Assembly: GCF_029675105.1 (NCBI RefSeq)
Contig: NZ_JAQQFV010000005.1
Location: 62,001-126,000, forward strand
From: Nocardia anocheti
Lineage (GTDB): Bacteria; Actinomycetota; Actinomycetes; Mycobacteriales; Mycobacteriaceae
Length of the DNA stretch: 64,000 bases
Reading direction: 5' to 3'
In this document: piece after piece, positions 50,081 through 58,740 of the stretch
How the letters are laid out: every line of letters starts with the position of its first letter
Position numbering within the stretch: position 1 is the first letter of the stretch
The notes under the pieces: model-generated
What the model was told of the DNA's origin: nothing
Seen by the model: the letters and a program-made list of their open reading frames with translations, nothing else
Database searches by the model: none
Program-made: the position numbers and the translations under genes

Positions 50081-51874
50081 CTACGAGTAGATCTTGTCCA
50101 CCTCGGACGCGTACTGCTTCATGACGACGGCGCGCTTGAGCGACATCTTCGGGGTGAGCTCGCCACCCTCCTGGGTCCAGTCGACCGGCAGGATGCGGAT
50201 CTTCTTGATCGCCTCGGCCTTGGAGACCTTCTTGTTGGTCTCGTCGACCGCCGCCTGCACCTCGGCGACCAGCGCCGGGTTCTCGATCAGCGACTCGATC
50301 GCGGTATCGGCGGCGACGCCGTTGCGGTCCTTCCAGCCCGGCAGGGCTTCCGGATCCAGGGTGATCAGCGCGCCGATGAACGGCTGCCCGTCACCGACGA
50401 CCATGACCTGGCTGATCAGCGGGTGCGCGCGCAGGGAGTCCTCGAGCACGGCGGGGGAGACGTTCTTGCCGCCCGCGGTGACCAGGATTTCCTTCTTGCG
50501 GCCGGTGATGGTGATGAAGCCGTCGGCGTCGATGGCGCCGAGGTCACCGGTCTTGAACCAGCCGTCCTGGATCGCGTCGGCGGTGGCCTCGGCGTTGCCC
50601 CAGTAGCCGTCGAACACGACCGAGCCCTTGAGCAGCAGCTCGCCGTCCTCGGCGATCTTGGCCGCGTGGCCCTGGATCGGGCGACCGACCGAACCGACGC
50701 GGATGAACTGCGGGGTGTTGACGCTGAACGCGGCGGTGGTCTCGGTCAGGCCGTAGCCCTCGTAGATGGTGACGCCGACGCCACGGAAGAAGTGGCCCAG
50801 GCGCGCGCCCAGCGGGCCGCCACCGGAGACAGCGGCCAGGCACTGGCCACCGAGGGCCGCGCGCAGCTTGCTGTAGACCAGCTTGTCGAAGACGAAGTGC
50901 TTGAGCTTGAGCAGCAGGTCGGGGCCGCCCTTCTCGAGCGACTCGCTGTAGGCGATGGCGGTCTCGGCGGCGGCGTCGAAGATCTTGCCCTTGCCACCGT
51001 CGTGGGCCTTCTGCTTGGCCGAGTTGTACACCTTCTCGAACACGCGGGGCACCGAGAGGATGAAGTCGGGCTTGAACTCGCCGAACTGCTCGACCAGGGT
51101 GGTCCAGTCCGAGCTGTGGCGGATGGTCACCTTGGAATCGAAGGCGATCAGCGCGACCGCGCGGGCGAACACGTGCGCCAGCGGCAGGAACAGCAGGGTC
51201 TTCTGGCCCTCGGCGACGAACGCCGAGAGCTCGATGCCGCCCGAACGCGACTCCGCGTAGAGGTTCGCGTGGGTCAGCTGCACGCCCTTGGGCTTGCCGG
51301 TGGTGCCCGAGGTGTAGATCAGGGTGGCGGGGGAGGCCGCGCCGACCTGCTTGCGACGCTCGTGCACGACCGAGTCGTCGAGGTCGGTGCCGCGCTTGGT
51401 CAGCTCGTCGATCGCGCCCTTGTCGATCTGCAGGGTCTCGGCGAGCGCGGGCAGCGAACCGGCCTCGATCTCGTCGATGGTGGCGCGGTGCTTGTCGTTC
51501 TCGACGACGAGCAGCTTGGTCTCGGAGTCCTGCAGGATCCACTTGGCCTGCTCGGCCGCCGAGCTGTCGTAGATCGCGACGGTCACGCCACCGGCGGCCC
51601 AGATCGCGAAGTCCAGCAGCGTCCACTCGTACCGGGTGGCGGCCATGATGGCGACGCGGTCGCCCAGCTCGATGCCCGAGGCGATCAGGCCCTTGGCCAC
51701 GCCGGTGACGGCCCGCTCGAACTGTGCCGCCGTGACGTCGTTCCAGCCGCCGCTGCCGTTCGGGACGTTGAACAACACCGTGTTCGGCGTCTCCTGCGCG
51801 AAGCGGAAGACGTTGTCGGAATTGTTCGCATCGTCCGGGATGGTGTAGGAAGCCGGAACTTCGAACTCTCGCAT
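50081..51874 (-). CDS. Long-chain acyl-CoA synthetase (FadD15-like)
   Basis: 597-residue AMP-forming long-chain fatty acid ligase. The motif YTSGTTGKPKGVQL is in the first half, then EGYGLTETTAAFSVNTP, and DGWFKTGDLGAIDADGFITITGRKKEILVTAGGKNVSP in the hinge; the C-terminal catalytic Lys is in ELTPKMSLKRAVV. It matches the recalled size of M. tuberculosis FadD15 (Rv2187). It supplies acyl-CoA for lipid synthesis or beta-oxidation. The ATG at 51874 has GGAAGGG upstream; the longer frame beyond it is Arg-rich and not homologous. Confidence 0.91.
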   Translation of the reverse strand: MREFEVPASYTIPDDANNSDNVFRFAQETPNTVLFNVPNGSGGWNDVTAAQFERAVTGVAKGLIASGIELGDRVAIMAATRYEWTLLDFAIWAAGGVTVAIYDSSAAEQAKWILQDSETKLLVVENDKHRATIDEIEAGSLPALAETLQIDKGAIDELTKRGTDLDDSVVHERRKQVGAASPATLIYTSGTTGKPKGVQLTHANLYAESRSGGIELSAFVAEGQKTLLFLPLAHVFARAVALIAFDSKVTIRHSSDWTTLVEQFGEFKPDFILSVPRVFEKVYNSAKQKAHDGGKGKIFDAAAETAIAYSESLEKGGPDLLLKLKHFVFDKLVYSKLRAALGGQCLAAVSGGGPLGARLGHFFRGVGVTIYEGYGLTETTAAFSVNTPQFIRVGSVGRPIQGHAAKIAEDGELLLKGSVVFDGYWGNAEATADAIQDGWFKTGDLGAIDADGFITITGRKKEILVTAGGKNVSPAVLEDSLRAHPLISQVMVVGDGQPFIGALITLDPEALPGWKDRNGVAADTAIESLIENPALVAEVQAAVDETNKKVSKAEAIKKIRILPVDWTQEGGELTPKMSLKRAVVMKQYASEVDKIYS

Positions 51875-51966
51875 CTGTGCCCTTCCAGTGGGTTCTACTC
51901 GCCAGTAATCTACGACACTCTCGGCCGGGTCGCGATATCGCCGCCCGAATTGCCCGTCACCAGGCT

Positions 51967-52920
51967 TTATCGTAAATCGTCTATCGATACCGGCTGAATT
52001 GCTTCTCGCAGGAATTCTGCGAGTTCGCTCAGTGTCCGCGCGGCCTCGGTGACCAGCGCGGCCTGCAGTTGCGCGACGTGCCACAAGCCGCGCGTTTCGG
52101 TGAAACGGACGTGCACACCCGCCCCACGAAGGGCCGAGACCAGCTGGCGACACTGGTCGTGTAACAGTTCGCTCACATCGACCTGCACGTAGGTGGGAGG
52201 CAGGCCGATCAGCTCACCGAGCAGCGGCGCGTAGCCCGCTTCGGTGACGGCGGCGTCGCCCAGATAGTGGGCGGCGCACGCCTGCGACCACGCCCGGTTG
52301 ATCACCAGGTCGCGGTCGCGGGAGGGCGGCTGGGTCGGGTCGACCCAGGGCGCGATCAGACCCAGCGCGGCGGGCGCGACGCCGTGCCGGGCCAGCAGGC
52401 GCTGCGCCAGCGCCAGCGCCAGGCCGCCACCGGCCGAGTCACCCGCCAGACAGATCTGCTCGGGTCGGTAGCCGACATTGTCGACCAGGTCCAGGAACGC
52501 GGCCTCGGCGTCGTCGAGACCGGCCGGGAACGGGTGCTCGGGGGCCAGCCGGTAGTCCAGCGAGTACACCGCGCAGCCGCTGTCCCTGGCCAGATGGGCC
52601 ACCAGCGAGCGGTGCGTGGCCAGCGAGCCGACCACGTAGCCACCGCCGTGCAGGTACAGGATCGCGCCCGCGGCGCGTTCGGGCGGGACCGCGTGGGTAC
52701 GCGAACCCGGCATCGCGGTCTCGGCGATGACCCGCTCGGCCGGGCGGCCCCCCAGCTGCAGCCGCTGGACGATGGAACCGTCCGGCACCAGCTGCAGCAG
52801 GGAGACCGCGTCGAGCAGAGCGCGTTGTGCCGCGATCGGCAGCCGCGCGTTGAGTGTCACCCGGAAGACCGGGTCGAGCACCGCGCGCACGATCGGCAGC
52901 GGAATCTTGAACTCGCGCAT
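51967..52920 (-). CDS. HSL-family alpha/beta-hydrolase (LipR-like)
   Basis: 317 residues of the hormone-sensitive lipase/esterase family. The oxyanion hole is HGGG at 91-94; the nucleophile is S162 in GDSAGGG; the Asp is in VDVSELLHDQ and the His in GLWHVAQLQ near the C-terminus. It hydrolyses short to medium acyl esters in related enzymes. It is the last gene of a three-gene unit with the monooxygenase and SDR, as lipR is in the mycobacterial mymA operon. Confidence 0.88.
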   Translation of the reverse strand: MREFKIPLPIVRAVLDPVFRVTLNARLPIAAQRALLDAVSLLQLVPDGSIVQRLQLGGRPAERVIAETAMPGSRTHAVPPERAAGAILYLHGGGYVVGSLATHRSLVAHLARDSGCAVYSLDYRLAPEHPFPAGLDDAEAAFLDLVDNVGYRPEQICLAGDSAGGGLALALAQRLLARHGVAPAALGLIAPWVDPTQPPSRDRDLVINRAWSQACAAHYLGDAAVTEAGYAPLLGELIGLPPTYVQVDVSELLHDQCRQLVSALRGAGVHVRFTETRGLWHVAQLQAALVTEAARTLSELAEFLREAIQPVSIDDLR

Positions 52921-52936
52921 GGGCGTCGTCCTGAGG

Positions 52937-53770
52937 TCAGTGCGGCATGAAGCGGCCGTTGACCACGGCCGAGATCCGGTTGTAGCCCGAGGCCAGGAAG
53001 CGCACGCTCGCGTCGAGCACCTTGGCCTCCCAGCCGATCAGCACGCGGGCATGGCCCTTGCGCACACCCTCGGTGATGGTCTGGGCGGCCATCTCCGGGC
53101 TGTGGATCGCCAGGTACTTGTCGAACAGCGAGGCGGTGTTGGCGCCGTCGATGCCCTCGGCGTAGGTGGCGTTGCGGGCCACCGCGGTCTTGATGCCGCC
53201 GGGGTGCACGCAGGTGACCTTGACCGGCGCCTTGGCGATCTTCATCTCCTGGTACAGCGCCTCGGTGAAGCCGCGCACCGCGAACTTGGCCGAGTTGTAG
53301 GCCGCCTGACCGGGCACGGTGACCAGGCCGAACAGGCTCGAGACGTTGACGACGTGCCCGTCGCCGGAGTCGATCAGCATCGGCAGGAACGCCTTGGTGC
53401 CGTTGACGACACCCCAGAAATCGACATCCATGATGCGTTCGATGTCTTTGAAGTCGGTCTTGACCACGTCACCGTGGTAGGCGATACCGGCGTTGTTGTA
53501 GATCTGGTGCACGACACCGAAGTGCGCCTTCACCGAATCGGCGTAGAGCAGGAACGCCTCGCGCTCGGCGACATTGAGCCGGTCGGACTTGACCTGCGCG
53601 CCCAGTGCCTCGACCAGGCGCACGGTCTCGGCCAGGCCCTCGGCGTCGATGTCGGACAGCGCCAGCTTGGCGCCGCGACGGGCCAGGTTCTCGGCCAGCG
53701 CGCGGCCGATGCCGGACCCGGCGCCCGTGATCACACAGACTTTGTTCGTGAAGTAAGCATCTTTGCTCAC
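52937..53770 (-). CDS. Short-chain dehydrogenase/reductase (SadH-like)
   Basis: 277 residues. NAD(P) motif TGAGSGIG at 15-22, NNAG near 92-95, catalytic S144, Y158 and K162. The sequence matches the SadH/Rv3085 type from the mymA operon, which acts on long-chain ketone or alcohol substrates by inference. It overlaps the upstream monooxygenase gene by four bases (53767-53770), so it is translationally coupled and part of the same operon. Confidence 0.9.
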   Translation of the reverse strand: MSKDAYFTNKVCVITGAGSGIGRALAENLARRGAKLALSDIDAEGLAETVRLVEALGAQVKSDRLNVAEREAFLLYADSVKAHFGVVHQIYNNAGIAYHGDVVKTDFKDIERIMDVDFWGVVNGTKAFLPMLIDSGDGHVVNVSSLFGLVTVPGQAAYNSAKFAVRGFTEALYQEMKIAKAPVKVTCVHPGGIKTAVARNATYAEGIDGANTASLFDKYLAIHSPEMAAQTITEGVRKGHARVLIGWEAKVLDASVRFLASGYNRISAVVNGRFMPH

Positions 53771-55308
53771 TGTGCTGCCACCACTTTCAGTTCGGTGTCG
53801 GAGTCGGTCGAGGTGGTCGTGTTGTAGGCCGCCAGGTCGAAGTTCTTGGTGAGCCTACGGAATTGGAACGTGAAATCGGGCCACAGCGTGGTGTTGTTGC
53901 CGTGCTTGTCCAGGTACCAGCTGGCGCAGCCGCCGTTCATCCAGACGCTGTCGGCCATCTTGTCCTGCAACTCACGGTTGTACACCCGCACGGCCTCCGG
54001 GCTGACCTCGACGGTGCGCAGGTCGCGCTGGTCGATGGTGGCCAGGGCGTCGGCGACGTAGTTGATCTGCGATTCGATCATGAACACCATCGAGGTGTGG
54101 CCCAGGCCCACGTTCGGGCCGAGCAGGAAGAACATGTTCGGGAAGTTCTCGATGGACGAGCCCTTGTAGCCGCGCTGGCCCACCTCGTCGAACTGCTCCG
54201 ACAGCGTCTGCCCGGTGCGCCCGACGATGGTCTCGAAGGCGGGGGAGTCGGTGACGTGGAAACCGGTGGCCACGATCAGCGCGTCGATCTCGCGCTCGGT
54301 GCCGTCCTTGGTGACGATCGAGCCCGCCTTCACCTCGGCGATGCCGTTGGTGACGACCTCGACATTGTCGCGGTCGATGGCCGGGTAGTACTCGTTGGAG
54401 ATCAGCATGCGCTTGCAGCCGATGCGGTAGTCCGGGGTGACCAGCGCGCGCTTGACGGGGTTGCGGACCTCGGCGAACAGCTTGGCGCGCGAGATCGTCT
54501 CGAAGATCTTCATCAGCGCGGGGTACTTGGCCAGGCCCACGACCTGGGTCTCGCGGGCGGCGTAGATGGCCGCGCGCGAGAGGCGCTGCACGCCCGGGAT
54601 GTACCTGAACGCCAGGCGCTCGGGCAGCAGGTACGGGCGGTCCATGCGCGGCAGCAGCCAGGGCGCGGTGCGCTGGTAGAGGTCGAGGTGGGCGACCTTG
54701 CTCGCGATGGCGGGCACGATCTGGATGGCCGAGGCGCCGGTGCCGATCACGGCGACGCGCTTGCCGGTCAGGTCGACATCGTGGTCCCAGCGGGCCGAAT
54801 GGAAGATGTCGCCGGAGAAGTCGTTGATGCCCTTGATGTCGGGCAGCGAGGGCTCACAGAGGGCGCCGACCGCGGAGACGACGGTGTCGGCGGTGAAATC
54901 GCCCTTGCTGGTGGTGATGTCCCAGCGGGCGGTCTCGGCGTTCCAGCGCATGCCGAGCACGTCGCAGTCGAACAGGTGCTTGTCGAGCACGTTGTTCTTC
55001 TCGGCGACGTCGCGGATGTAGGCCTGGATCTCGCCCTGCTTGGAGAACGAGCGCGACCAGTCGGGGTTCAGCGCGAAGGAGTACGAGTACAGGTGCGAGG
55101 GCACGTCGCAGGCGGCGCCGGGGTAGGTGTTGTCGCGCCAGGTTCCGCCGACATCGCTGCCGCGCTCGAGGACGAGGAAATCGTCACGACCCTGCTGACG
55201 CAGGCGGATGGCCATGCCGAGGCCCGCGAACCCGCTGCCGACGATGATCGTCTTGATGTGGCGGGCGGCGCTGCGGTCGACATCTTTGTCTGTAACCTTG
55301 CGACTCAT
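53767..55308 (-). CDS. Flavin-containing monooxygenase, Baeyer-Villiger type (MymA-like)
   Basis: 513 residues. The FAD Rossmann motif is GSGFAG at 24-29, a second NADPH motif is GTGASA at 189-194, and between them is the BVMO fingerprint FSGDIFHSARW at 164-174. It oxygenates ketones or heteroatoms using NADPH. Sequence and neighbours resemble mycobacterial MymA (Rv3083), which is needed for mycolate-related lipid processing at acid pH; the exact substrate here is not known. It heads the operon and is divergent from a TetR gene. Confidence 0.91.
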   Translation of the reverse strand: MSRKVTDKDVDRSAARHIKTIIVGSGFAGLGMAIRLRQQGRDDFLVLERGSDVGGTWRDNTYPGAACDVPSHLYSYSFALNPDWSRSFSKQGEIQAYIRDVAEKNNVLDKHLFDCDVLGMRWNAETARWDITTSKGDFTADTVVSAVGALCEPSLPDIKGINDFSGDIFHSARWDHDVDLTGKRVAVIGTGASAIQIVPAIASKVAHLDLYQRTAPWLLPRMDRPYLLPERLAFRYIPGVQRLSRAAIYAARETQVVGLAKYPALMKIFETISRAKLFAEVRNPVKRALVTPDYRIGCKRMLISNEYYPAIDRDNVEVVTNGIAEVKAGSIVTKDGTEREIDALIVATGFHVTDSPAFETIVGRTGQTLSEQFDEVGQRGYKGSSIENFPNMFFLLGPNVGLGHTSMVFMIESQINYVADALATIDQRDLRTVEVSPEAVRVYNRELQDKMADSVWMNGGCASWYLDKHGNNTTLWPDFTFQFRRLTKNFDLAAYNTTTSTDSDTELKVVAAQ

Positions 55309-55347
55309 GTACAGCAGACTACGGTCTTATTGAGCGGGAGTCAACAG

Positions 55348-55368
55348 CTATTGAATCAAGTTCAGTAG
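55348..55368. promoter_or_regulatory. TetR operator between monooxygenase and TetR genes
   Basis: CTATTGAA and TTCAGTAG form an inverted repeat (7 of 8 positions complementary) around TCAAG in the 75-bp divergent promoter. The position lets one repressor control both the monooxygenase operon and itself. Confidence 0.55.
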
Positions 55369-55383
55369 CGCTACCATGGCGGC

Positions 55384-56010
55384 GTGACCATCAGGACTTC
55401 CGGCGAGACCAAGCGCATCCGGCTCAGCCCCGAGGAGCGTCGGCTGCAGCTGATCACCCTCGGTGCCGAAATGCTGGCCGGGCGTTCGCTCGAGGACATC
55501 TCGGTCGACGACATCGCCAAGCAGGCGGGCATCTCGCGCGGCCTGCTGTTCCACTACTTCGCGTCCAAGCAGGAGTTCCACGAGGCCATCGCCCGGCACG
55601 TGATCGAGGAGTTCTACACCGCGATCGCCCCGAATCGGGAGCTGTCGCTGTTCGACATGCTGCGCGATTCGATCGACCGCTTCGTCGACTACGTCACCGA
55701 GCACTCGGCGTCCTACCGCTCGGTGCTGCGCGGCCCGGCCAGCATCACCCCGGAGATGTCGGGCTACGTCGACAGCACCCGCGCCACCATCGCCGACCTC
55801 ATCGTCAGCGAGCTGCCGCTCCCACCCAACGACCCGGACCTGGCCCGGCTCACCCTGGCCATCCGTGGCTGGATCGCGTTCGTCGAGGAGACCATCCTCA
55901 CCTGGATGCTCGAAAAGCCGGTCAGCCGGGAGCAACTGGTGGAACTGCTGGTCGAGTCGCTGCCCGCGCTGGCCTTGAGCCCGGCGCTGATCGCGGCGCT
56001 ACAGGGCTGA
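55384..56010 (+). CDS. TetR-family regulator of the monooxygenase operon
   Basis: 208 residues. An N-terminal HTH (LEDISVDDIAKQAGISRGLLFHYFASKQEFHEAI) is followed by a helical ligand-binding domain of TetR_C type. It is divergent from the monooxygenase-SDR-hydrolase operon with a palindrome in between. In the mycobacterial mymA locus this role is played by the AraC-type VirS, so the regulator has been exchanged here. The GTG start is at 55384. Confidence 0.9.
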   Translation: MTIRTSGETKRIRLSPEERRLQLITLGAEMLAGRSLEDISVDDIAKQAGISRGLLFHYFASKQEFHEAIARHVIEEFYTAIAPNRELSLFDMLRDSIDRFVDYVTEHSASYRSVLRGPASITPEMSGYVDSTRATIADLIVSELPLPPNDPDLARLTLAIRGWIAFVEETILTWMLEKPVSREQLVELLVESLPALALSPALIAALQG

Positions 56011-56144
56011 GGGTCGGCGCCGATCGGCCTCGCGCGCTCAGTCCGGTGCCCGCTCGTCGGCCGCGCCCCCTCGCGGGGTCTCGGTCGCTGTGCGCCGGTG
56101 AGCGGCCCCGGCCACCGACCGCGCCGACGAACCCGGCGCCCGGA

Positions 56145-57311
56145 TCAGCGCGTAGCCGCCCGGCGGGCCAGGAGCAGGATCGTCAGCACGCAGGCGCAGG
56201 CGACCGCCGCTACCGTCACGAGCACCCGGATCGACGGCGAGTTCCAGAACACCAGGACCAGCGCGGCCAGCCCCACGACACCCCAGCTCGACAGTCCCGG
56301 TCGGCGCAGCACGGCCGCCCAGCCCGCCGAGATCCGCGCCCGCACCGCCCGCGCGGGTCGTGACGGGCCGGTCACCAGCGCGAACACCACCAGGAAGGCG
56401 CCGTAGGCGGCGACCGAACGCAGCTTGCCGCGCACCGGGTCGGTGACGGTGTCGAACAGCAGCCGCGCCACCTCCGGGTCCAGCGGGACCGCCGACAGAT
56501 ACCGGTGGCGGCCCAGCGCGATCGCCACCGCGAGCAGCGCCATGGCGGCGATCAGAATCGCGCCGTGCAGGGCGACCGCGCGACGGCGCGTGCCCGGCGG
56601 GGCGATCACGATCGCGAGGATCGCCAGCAGCAGGGCGATCACCGGCAGCAGGGTCGCGGCCCGGTCGAGCAGGCGCGTCCAACGCTGGGCCTGCGCGATC
56701 CGCTCGTCCTGGAAGACGACGACCTGCGCGGTGAGTGTGCCCGGTTCCCCCGGGACGTCCACGCCGCGTTCGGCCAGCCGCTGCCGCACCGCCTCCGCCA
56801 CCTGATCGAGTGGAACGCGCACGGTGCCGTCCTCCTCGACCTCGAGCGGTCCGGAACCGGTGAGCACGCCGCTCACCGCCGTGTGCGCGCCCCGATTGGC
56901 GGCGGTCCACAGCTCGGCGAAACGGTCGCTACGCACCACGGATTCGGTGGTCTGGTGGACCAGGTCATCGATCTCGGCGCGCAACAGCGCGGGCAGGGTG
57001 CGCAGCGCGGCCCGCAGGCGCGGGGAGTCCGGGTCGGCGTCGGCGAGGGCGGTGGCGAGGTCGTTCGCCAGAGCGGTGTCGTCGAGTCGGGCCAGGATCG
57101 CCGCGCTGACCTGGTCGGTCACCGCGTCCTGGATGGCCGGTTCGGTGGCGAGCGGTCCCACGATCTCGACGTAGTGGTCGGTGTCGAGCAGATCCGAGTG
57201 CACGTAGCGCGCGAGCACCCCCGCGATCACCAGCACGCCGGTCAGCACCAGGAGTACGACGGAGACGGTGAACCGGAACCGGCTCGCCCTCGGGGAATGC
57301 CGCTCGCCCAT
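56145..57311 (-). CDS. Multi-pass membrane protein with large extracytoplasmic domain
   Basis: 388 residues. A helix near the N-terminus (VSVVLLVLTGVLVIAGVLARY) is followed by an about 200-residue external helical region, then helices in the second half: LPVIALLLAILAIVIA, GAILIAAMALLAVAIALG, AAYGAFLVVFALVTG, GLAALVLVFWN and VLVTVAAVACACVLTILLLA. The family is a common uncharacterised actinobacterial type. The ATG at 57311 has GGAGGG immediately upstream; the longer open frame to 57449 has no supporting features. It is divergent from a secreted-protein gene across 271 bp. Confidence 0.8.
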   Translation of the reverse strand: MGERHSPRASRFRFTVSVVLLVLTGVLVIAGVLARYVHSDLLDTDHYVEIVGPLATEPAIQDAVTDQVSAAILARLDDTALANDLATALADADPDSPRLRAALRTLPALLRAEIDDLVHQTTESVVRSDRFAELWTAANRGAHTAVSGVLTGSGPLEVEEDGTVRVPLDQVAEAVRQRLAERGVDVPGEPGTLTAQVVVFQDERIAQAQRWTRLLDRAATLLPVIALLLAILAIVIAPPGTRRRAVALHGAILIAAMALLAVAIALGRHRYLSAVPLDPEVARLLFDTVTDPVRGKLRSVAAYGAFLVVFALVTGPSRPARAVRARISAGWAAVLRRPGLSSWGVVGLAALVLVFWNSPSIRVLVTVAAVACACVLTILLLARRAATR

Positions 57312-57509
57312 CTGCCCTCCTCGGCGGAAGTGCTGGATCGGCTCAGAATACGACCGCGCGCGATGATCGCCGCCGGACCCGGCCGGACGGGCGCGTTGCG
57401 GGATCGAGACCGTTGTCCCGGCTAACGGACCGGCGTCCGCACACGACATACGGGCACGGGACGTGCATGTCTTCGCGCAACTGGCAAGACCTCAAAACTG
57501 TTGTGCCCC

Positions 57510-57529
57510 TTGGTTATTCGAATATCCAA
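57510..57529. promoter_or_regulatory. 20-bp near-perfect palindrome upstream of the secreted-protein gene
   Basis: Arms TTGG-T-TATTC and GAATA-T-CCAA meet at a central TTCGAA; 18 of 20 positions are symmetrical. It lies 53-72 bp upstream of the ATG at 57583 and about 200 bp from the divergent membrane-protein start. Likely a repressor or activator operator. Confidence 0.55.
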
Positions 57530-57582
57530 CCGAGATCTTCGCGGTGGTTAACGGCTTCTCGGCAGGGCGCGAAGTACGAAAC

Positions 57583-58074
57583 ATGACTCTCACGAACAGC
57601 AAGTACTCGCTTCCCCGTCGCGCCGCGATCGCCACCCTGGCGACCACGGCCGCCCTGATCGGGCTCACCGGTCCGGCCACCGCGATCCCCAGCGACCCGG
57701 TCGTCCAGTTCACGCCCACGCTCAGCCGCACGCCCGGCGCCAACTGCGCGGCGATCATCAATGCCCAGACCGTGCCCCAGCCGCAGTCCGGCCAGTTCGG
57801 CGTGAAGGTGACCATCACCCAGACCGGCGATTTCTGCCAGTCCTACCGCATCGCGGTGCGCTTCCGGAACCTCGACACCGGCTACAGCGACGGCCAGTCG
57901 CACCGCGTGGACAACGGCGCGCTCGTCGGCCTGCCCGACGGCGTGATGACCGGCATGGGCATGGGCCCCGGCGCGGGCAATATCGAAGCGTGGATCGTCA
58001 CCACCGACGAGACCCTGCCGCAGCACCAGGAGCTCGAGCACATCTCCGGCCGGGCGAGCTTCACGCTCGGCTGA
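57583..58074 (+). CDS. Small secreted protein
   Basis: 163 residues with a signal peptide (RRAAIATLATTAALIGLTGPATA) and a mature domain containing two cysteines (NCAAIINAQ and GDFCQSYRI) that could form a disulphide. The mature sequence alternates polar and hydrophobic residues (VKVTITQTGDF, YRIAVRFRNLDTGYSDGQSHRV), suggesting a beta-sandwich. No family recognised. The start at 57583 gives a standard signal peptide; the open frame upstream lacks one. A palindrome precedes the promoter. Confidence 0.72.
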   Translation: MTLTNSKYSLPRRAAIATLATTAALIGLTGPATAIPSDPVVQFTPTLSRTPGANCAAIINAQTVPQPQSGQFGVKVTITQTGDFCQSYRIAVRFRNLDTGYSDGQSHRVDNGALVGLPDGVMTGMGMGPGAGNIEAWIVTTDETLPQHQELEHISGRASFTLG

Positions 58075-58659
58075 TCAGTCCGATCCCCGGGGGCGGGCGC
58101 GCAGATGAGCGCGCTCGCCCTGCTTGCCGAACAGGCTCAGGAATTCGACGGGCTGATCGTCGGCGGCGCCGAACCAGTGCGGCACATGGGTGTCGAACTC
58201 GGCGGCCTCGCCGGGGGTGAGCACGATGTCGTTGTCGCCCAGGATCAGGCGCAACCGTCCGTTGAGCACATAGAGCCACTCGTAGCCCTCGTGCACCTGC
58301 GGGGTCTGCGGCCGGTCGGTCGCGCCGGGGGCGATGATCATCTTGAACGCCTGGATACCGCCCGCGCGCTTGGTGAGCGGGAGCATGGTCATCCCGTGGC
58401 GGGTGATCGGGCGCAGGTGGATGCGGGGATCGCCGGTGGCGGGGGCGTCGACGAGTTCGTCGAGTGTCACCCCGTGTGCCTTGGCCAGTGGGAGCAGGAG
58501 TTCGAGCGTGGGTTTGCGGTCGCCGGACTCCAGCCGCGAGAGGGTGCTCACCGAGATGCCCGTCTCCTGGGACAGATCGGCCAGCGTGGTGCGGCGCTGC
58601 GAACGCAGGGCGCGCAGGCGGGGGCCGACCGAGTCGAGGGTCTGTTCGAGGTCGTCCAT
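58075..58659 (-). CDS. XRE-cupin transcriptional regulator
   Basis: 194 residues: an N-terminal XRE HTH (RSQRRTTLADLSQETGISVSTLSRLESGDRKPTLELLLPLAKAHGVTLDELV) and a C-terminal cupin domain (GYEWLYVLNGRLRLILGDNDIVLTPGEAAEFDTHVPHWFGA). Such fusions sense small molecules and control the adjacent gene, here the divergent thioredoxin-reductase-like enzyme. An operator-like palindrome TTTGCC/GGCAAA lies between the two starts. Confidence 0.9.
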   Translation of the reverse strand: MDDLEQTLDSVGPRLRALRSQRRTTLADLSQETGISVSTLSRLESGDRKPTLELLLPLAKAHGVTLDELVDAPATGDPRIHLRPITRHGMTMLPLTKRAGGIQAFKMIIAPGATDRPQTPQVHEGYEWLYVLNGRLRLILGDNDIVLTPGEAAEFDTHVPHWFGAADDQPVEFLSLFGKQGERAHLRARPRGSD

Positions 58660-58668
58660 GTCATCCAG

Positions 58669-58685
58669 TTTGCCATAGCGGCAAA
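58669..58685. promoter_or_regulatory. Palindromic operator between XRE-cupin and reductase genes
   Basis: TTTGCC and GGCAAA are perfect 6-bp arms around ATAGC, nine bases upstream of the XRE-cupin start. A further TTGCC half-site occurs at 58691-58695. It could let the regulator control both divergent genes. Confidence 0.55.
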
Positions 58686-58740
58686 TAACCTTGCCAGTTC
58701 GGCGCGGCGATCGGCACTGTGGTCGGCGAAGGAGGTTGAG

